A program made the position numbers and the translations under genes. Below are positions 59,886 through 64,000 of a stretch of DNA of 64,000 bases, in pieces. Origin of the DNA: Trileptium ribeirensis (lineage: Eukaryota; Nematoda; Enoplea; Enoplida; Thoracostomopsidae); the NCBI GenBank assembly GCA_030248225.1, contig JASANE010001655.1:16794-80793 (forward strand). Direction: 5' to 3'. Within the stretch, counting starts at the first letter, position 1, and each line of letters begins with the position of its first letter. The notes under the pieces are model-generated. The model searched no databases, was not told the DNA's origin, and saw only the letters and a program-made list of their open reading frames with translations.

Positions 59886-62800
59886 GGGCTGCCATGAAAC
59901 CACCAGCAAAACCCAAAGCGTCTTTTCTTAATATTTATCAAAGGCTTTTTCCTAATTCAGCTAGCTATAAGCATAGAGCAACGTGATACAAAATAACCTT
60001 CTTTACATGCTGCGACATTCACTATTTTGCTAGCAGCCAAAATATTGAAAATCTGTAAAAGCATCTATGCGAATCGCAAACTTTCATACCATACATACAT
60101 TTCATGCACACTAATACGTTTTGTCCGCTTTCTTAAAACGTTAGAACCTGTATTTGTCTAACCGACAAACTTAAAAGTTCTCTCTACAGATACAAAAAAC
60201 ATCCGTACACGGTCCGCATAAGTAAAGCTTTTCATTATAACATGTTAATATTCAATACTGAATTTCATACAAAGTACCCAAGCGGGGGAGGGTAGCTCCG
60301 ATTCGAGGAACTTCAGTTGATGCTGCAATGATAGCAAAGTTATATTGGACCGGACACTGACGTAAGGAAAATCGCTACATTCAGTGACACATTAAGGCAC
60401 GATTTTGGAATTCTAACATTTTATTTAAAGGAAAAGAATAAACACAACGCAAATACTAAACCAGCAATAAATAAATTTGATTTTCATAGATTTAGTGTGT
60501 GTTTACTGAATTTGAATGTTGCAAATCATATGTGTTGAACTTACACTACTGCCCTTATGTGTATCGCTGACGTGGTTTGTGAGACCTCATTGATACTATT
60601 TGTTAATGGGCTGAACTGACACGGTTTGGGACTTAGCTAAACTGACACGGGTTGGAGGGGGCACGTTTATACTAACCACGGGACTTTTTTGTCATGCAAA
60701 ATGAGTTATGGAGTTATAAACTGGCATATTTTCTTTGTCTGAGTGCCGGTGTAATTTTAGCGTAGTTTAGCACCATGCTAGTCAGCTCGTCATTGCGCTA
60801 CAAAGGCGACATATAATTTTATGCGTTTATCCATGTTTAAAATTTCCGAAAATGGTCGGTATCAAGGATATATTAGGTAGGCACTTTGGTATACCACTAA
60901 ACAGGAAGATTTCGTGATATAAATGCCTAAAACTGATCATCTCAACAAGCTGTGTAGAATTGCTATAAAATTCTCGGGCTGCGGCTGACTACCGAACACC
61001 GAATAAACTAGTCTTGCACCTTAAGGCACGAATTGCTATGATCGTGGCATTTGCTATCTGTACTAAAATTCTCTCATCTACATCGTCAGCGCCAAAGTAC
61101 GAAGTTTTCAACTTTTACAAAAGTAGTGTGTAATTTTTATTTAGGCTTGGCGATTATAAAACAATTTGCTGGACAGTGTAAAGAAATCTCAGCCGAAATA
61201 TAACTTTCGCCAGCTAAAATGTTTCTATAGCAGGTAGATGTCAAAATCTCGTAATAAAACGAAGCCAAATATAAAATTCAATTTTAATTGGAAGTTTAAT
61301 TTCCTGTTTTTTTTCTGTTGTAATAAATAATTACAATAATAAATAAAATGTTACGTTACGTTACCCACTTTTTGTTCTATGAAAATGTTATAAACACCAA
61401 CAAAGACATTTTATCTCCGACTGAGTACAGCGATACTTTAAATTAAAACTACTATATATACATTTTACCCATTATAACTGTAACTTGGTCAGTAGGTAGG
61501 CAGACAAATATTATTCCGACACAGAGTTAACTGTACAAATTGTGCGTAAAACATTTTATTATATATCGGCTTAATTATTAGTAATTTATTAGTATATAAC
61601 ATTTAAAAAACTAATCTTTTACATTTGTAGTATTAGACTAAATTACCGGAGGTAAATTATCGCCTTTTACGTTTCACATAGTCAGTCAAGTTGGAGCGAT
61701 GAGCTAATAAGCTTTGAAATAAAATTTGTCGCATATAAACCATAAACAACAAAAGTGCATATTTTAAAATCAAATTTTAACTATAGTTTGACTCTAGAAA
61801 ATAATTATTGTTTAAAGGTTTGTTTGAATTTTAAAACTAGTAATTTGAATATTATATTTAAAGTTATTGAAATTTGATATTCCAAAACCATCGAATTTTA
61901 TGTTATAAAATAAAACAGATTAAAGTTGGCTGCAAATACGAATTGTAAATACCAAATAATAATTTCTTCAAATTTCGTCCAAGGCGCTTTGATCCCACGG
62001 ATATTCGTATTATATACACATGGAGTGCTCCCGTTCCCGCACATCCGATCCGAAAGCGCATGCATAATTTTATTGCATTCGAACAGGATAATAATGCGGT
62101 ATATAAAAATACAGACATCCGGCATTCAGGCAACGGGAGACGCGGAATTAAAGTCATATTGGATCGAATCGCACGCAAAAACGGCGTTTTTTCTCGAAAT
62201 GTTCATGAATTGCTTTCCATTATAAAGTTCTTAAAATTTCGGAATTAGTCGCTGTACTATTTCGACGACTAACTAATACCGACGAAATTAGCGAATATTG
62301 CATTGCAAGGCATATATATTTTCGTAAGCAGTTCTTTTCCACAACTTTCTGTATGACCGAGGGTTTGCTTCTTTAAATTGTTGAAATAGCAATACCAAAA
62401 CTTATTTGTGAGTTGTACATCGGTAGAAGAATTTGCAATGATGCAATTAGTATTGACAAGAGTGCATCAGAGAAGAGTATGACACTTCCCTGCACTCACA
62501 TGTAAGCCCGTGTTTGATGACGCGGGCGTTTTCGGCCTGACCCTTTCCACAGTTTTTTTCTTCGGGGGTGGTCATGCACAGACCCCCTCAGTTTCTGTTC
62601 TGGGAAGAGGGGGTAGCTTGGACCACCCAGCTTCTGGGGGGTTGGTTGCACCAGTAGCTGCTTATAAACCGACCTCCCCCCAGAAACAGTCACAAAAGTT
62701 TATATCACGATTCTTGGTATGGATAAATACTTCAGTCTATCCAGATAAAAATAATATTCATACTATAAGTGTTTTAGTTTGTCAAGGAATTTGGTTTCAA

Positions 62801-63323
62801 ATATTAACCGTTGTTGTCTTTGAACTTGAATTCTTTATCGTCTTCGATTTTGCTTGTTTCAGCAAAAAAACAACCGATTAAATACAAAAAGTGCAAATTT
62901 AACCAACCTATTATAATGTAGGTCCTATACACTGAAAATCACACTGATAATCGGGTAATTTTGACTCGTTTACACGCTAACAACAATTCAAATTAACCAA
63001 GAAACGTGATATACACTTTGTGAACATAAATGTAAATAAAACAGTATATTTTAAACACAAAAACTGTCGAGCGATAAATCAATCTCAAAAAACTCAATAC
63101 TACGCATAAACAAACAAATACGTTAAACAAACATTATACATTTTCGTCAGTGCCCTTCATTTGTACAGTTTTGCTCCGACTTATGTATTATTTTGACATT
63201 TAAACAAACAGTTCAAGCGGACACGTCATCAAGTGAGTTCTAATTTAACCGCAGTTGTTTTTCGCCAACGAACCAGTTCAGCGCTAGATTTGTTGCCTTC
63301 AAACACTGTCTTGTCGCCGCAAA
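59886..63323. other. AT-rich DNA, no gene recognised
   Basis: About 3.4 kb. Open frames at 61898-62248 overlap on both strands and match nothing I know. A GC-rich stretch at 62510-62700 contains an inverted repeat: TTCTGGGGGG at 62632 against CCCCCCAGAA at 62676. Confidence 0.55.
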
Positions 63324-64000
63324 TAGTTAGGTAAGCTCGGCTGATTTGATTGTAAGCTTCTGTCAATATTTCTAGAGATAAACTTAATAAGTGATGTTAT
63401 GTTAATAAAAGCACGTCAGAGTTAAGGTAGTTGCGCACACATTGATACCGTTGAATCAAGATATATAACACGGCTACTGAACGACGCGTTATGAACACAG
63501 CCACAAGAGAAAGCACTCGAAATAGAGGAAGCAGTGGAAAGTAGTGGTTTGTAGAAATTTCTCTAATCCACAGCGTTTTATAACTTCCGTACTATGCCCG
63601 TGTCCGAGACCAAGCTTAGCCCGAAATGCCATTTTTGTTACAGCCTCAAAAAGTTAGGTAAGCTCGGCTGATTTGATTGTATGCTTCTGGCAATATTTCT
63701 AGAGATAAAGTTAATATGCGACGTTATGTTAATAATAGCACGTCAGAGTTAAAGTAAGTAGTCGGATACGCATTGACACCTAATCAAAAGATATAGAACG
63801 TCAGCTGAACGACGCGTTATGAACACAGACACAAGAGAAAGGGGTGGAAATAAAGGAAGCAGTGGAAAGTAGCGGTTTAGAAAATTCTCTCTAATCCACA
63901 GCGTTGGATAACTTCCGTATTATGCCCGTGCCCGAGAGCCAAGCTTAACCCGAAATGCCATTTTTGTCACAGCCTAAAAAAGTTAGGTAAGCGCGGCTGA
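63324..64000 (+). repeat. 328-bp tandem repeat running out of the window
   Basis: The word AGTTAGGTAAGC starts at 63324, 63652 and 63981: two full units and the beginning of a third. The units share AACGACGCGTTATGAACACAG and CGAAATGCCATTTTTGT, with about 10 percent visible differences. No coding frame. Confidence 0.95.

Noticed and set aside
62510..62881. 123-codon plus-strand frame
   Set aside because: The first half is translation of a GC-rich inverted repeat, the second AT-rich low complexity; no domain.

Overview
The window is nuclear DNA of an animal, AT-rich, with large GT-AG introns and old transposable elements of Ty3/gypsy, LINE, hAT-like and MITE type. Nothing in it is bacterial. 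The species cannot be fixed from the sequence. A marine or other invertebrate is the best fit, because the P-loop sulfotransferase-like family and the style of the retroelements fit and nothing looks vertebrate.

The only convincing cellular genes are two paralogous genes in tandem on the minus strand. Each can be rebuilt from six exons with identical intron phases (1, 0, 2, 2, 2). The upstream copy (gene B, 54981 to 42906) encodes 478 residues and the downstream copy (gene A, 28244 to 10396) encodes 466. Both start with a hydrophobic N-terminal anchor, then have a conserved N-terminal domain, a P-loop of the type RSG(S/G)TLL, an LSE motif, an R...S motif typical of the 3'-phosphate site of sulfotransferases, and a conserved C-terminal domain. 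They look like type II (probably Golgi) membrane sulfotransferase-like enzymes with unknown substrate.

Layout from left to right. 1-5935: satellite of 52-bp monomers in higher-order repeats, each monomer with a 14-16 bp palindrome, and with internal inverted monomers. 5936-10395: AT-rich DNA without a recognisable gene. 10396-28244: gene A; its introns carry a GC-rich block, a 500-bp TIR element, a MITE, and a 1.17-kb insert flanked by a 103-bp duplication of the exon 4 acceptor. 28245-42905: spacer with hairpins, a decayed Ty3/gypsy element with two LTRs (about 32.9-38.2 kb), and a second decayed gypsy element (about 39.0-42.1 kb) with a 454-bp TIR element nested in its RT. 42906-54981: gene B, with a hAT-like element in intron 3 and a LINE fragment in intron 1 that contains a fourfold in-frame 93-bp amplification. 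54982-64000: AT-rich DNA, a second, inverted copy of the hAT-like element (58.35-59.89 kb), and at the right edge a 328-bp tandem repeat that runs out of the window.

A dispersed family of GC-rich/(AAAATTGGCAAAA)n/GC-rich elements occurs at least six times. A motif GTGTC-NNN-GACAC recurs in three places, two of them in intron 5 of the two paralogs at similar distance from exon 5. Exon coordinates were derived by hand from homology between the paralogs and from splice consensus; no transcript was available.
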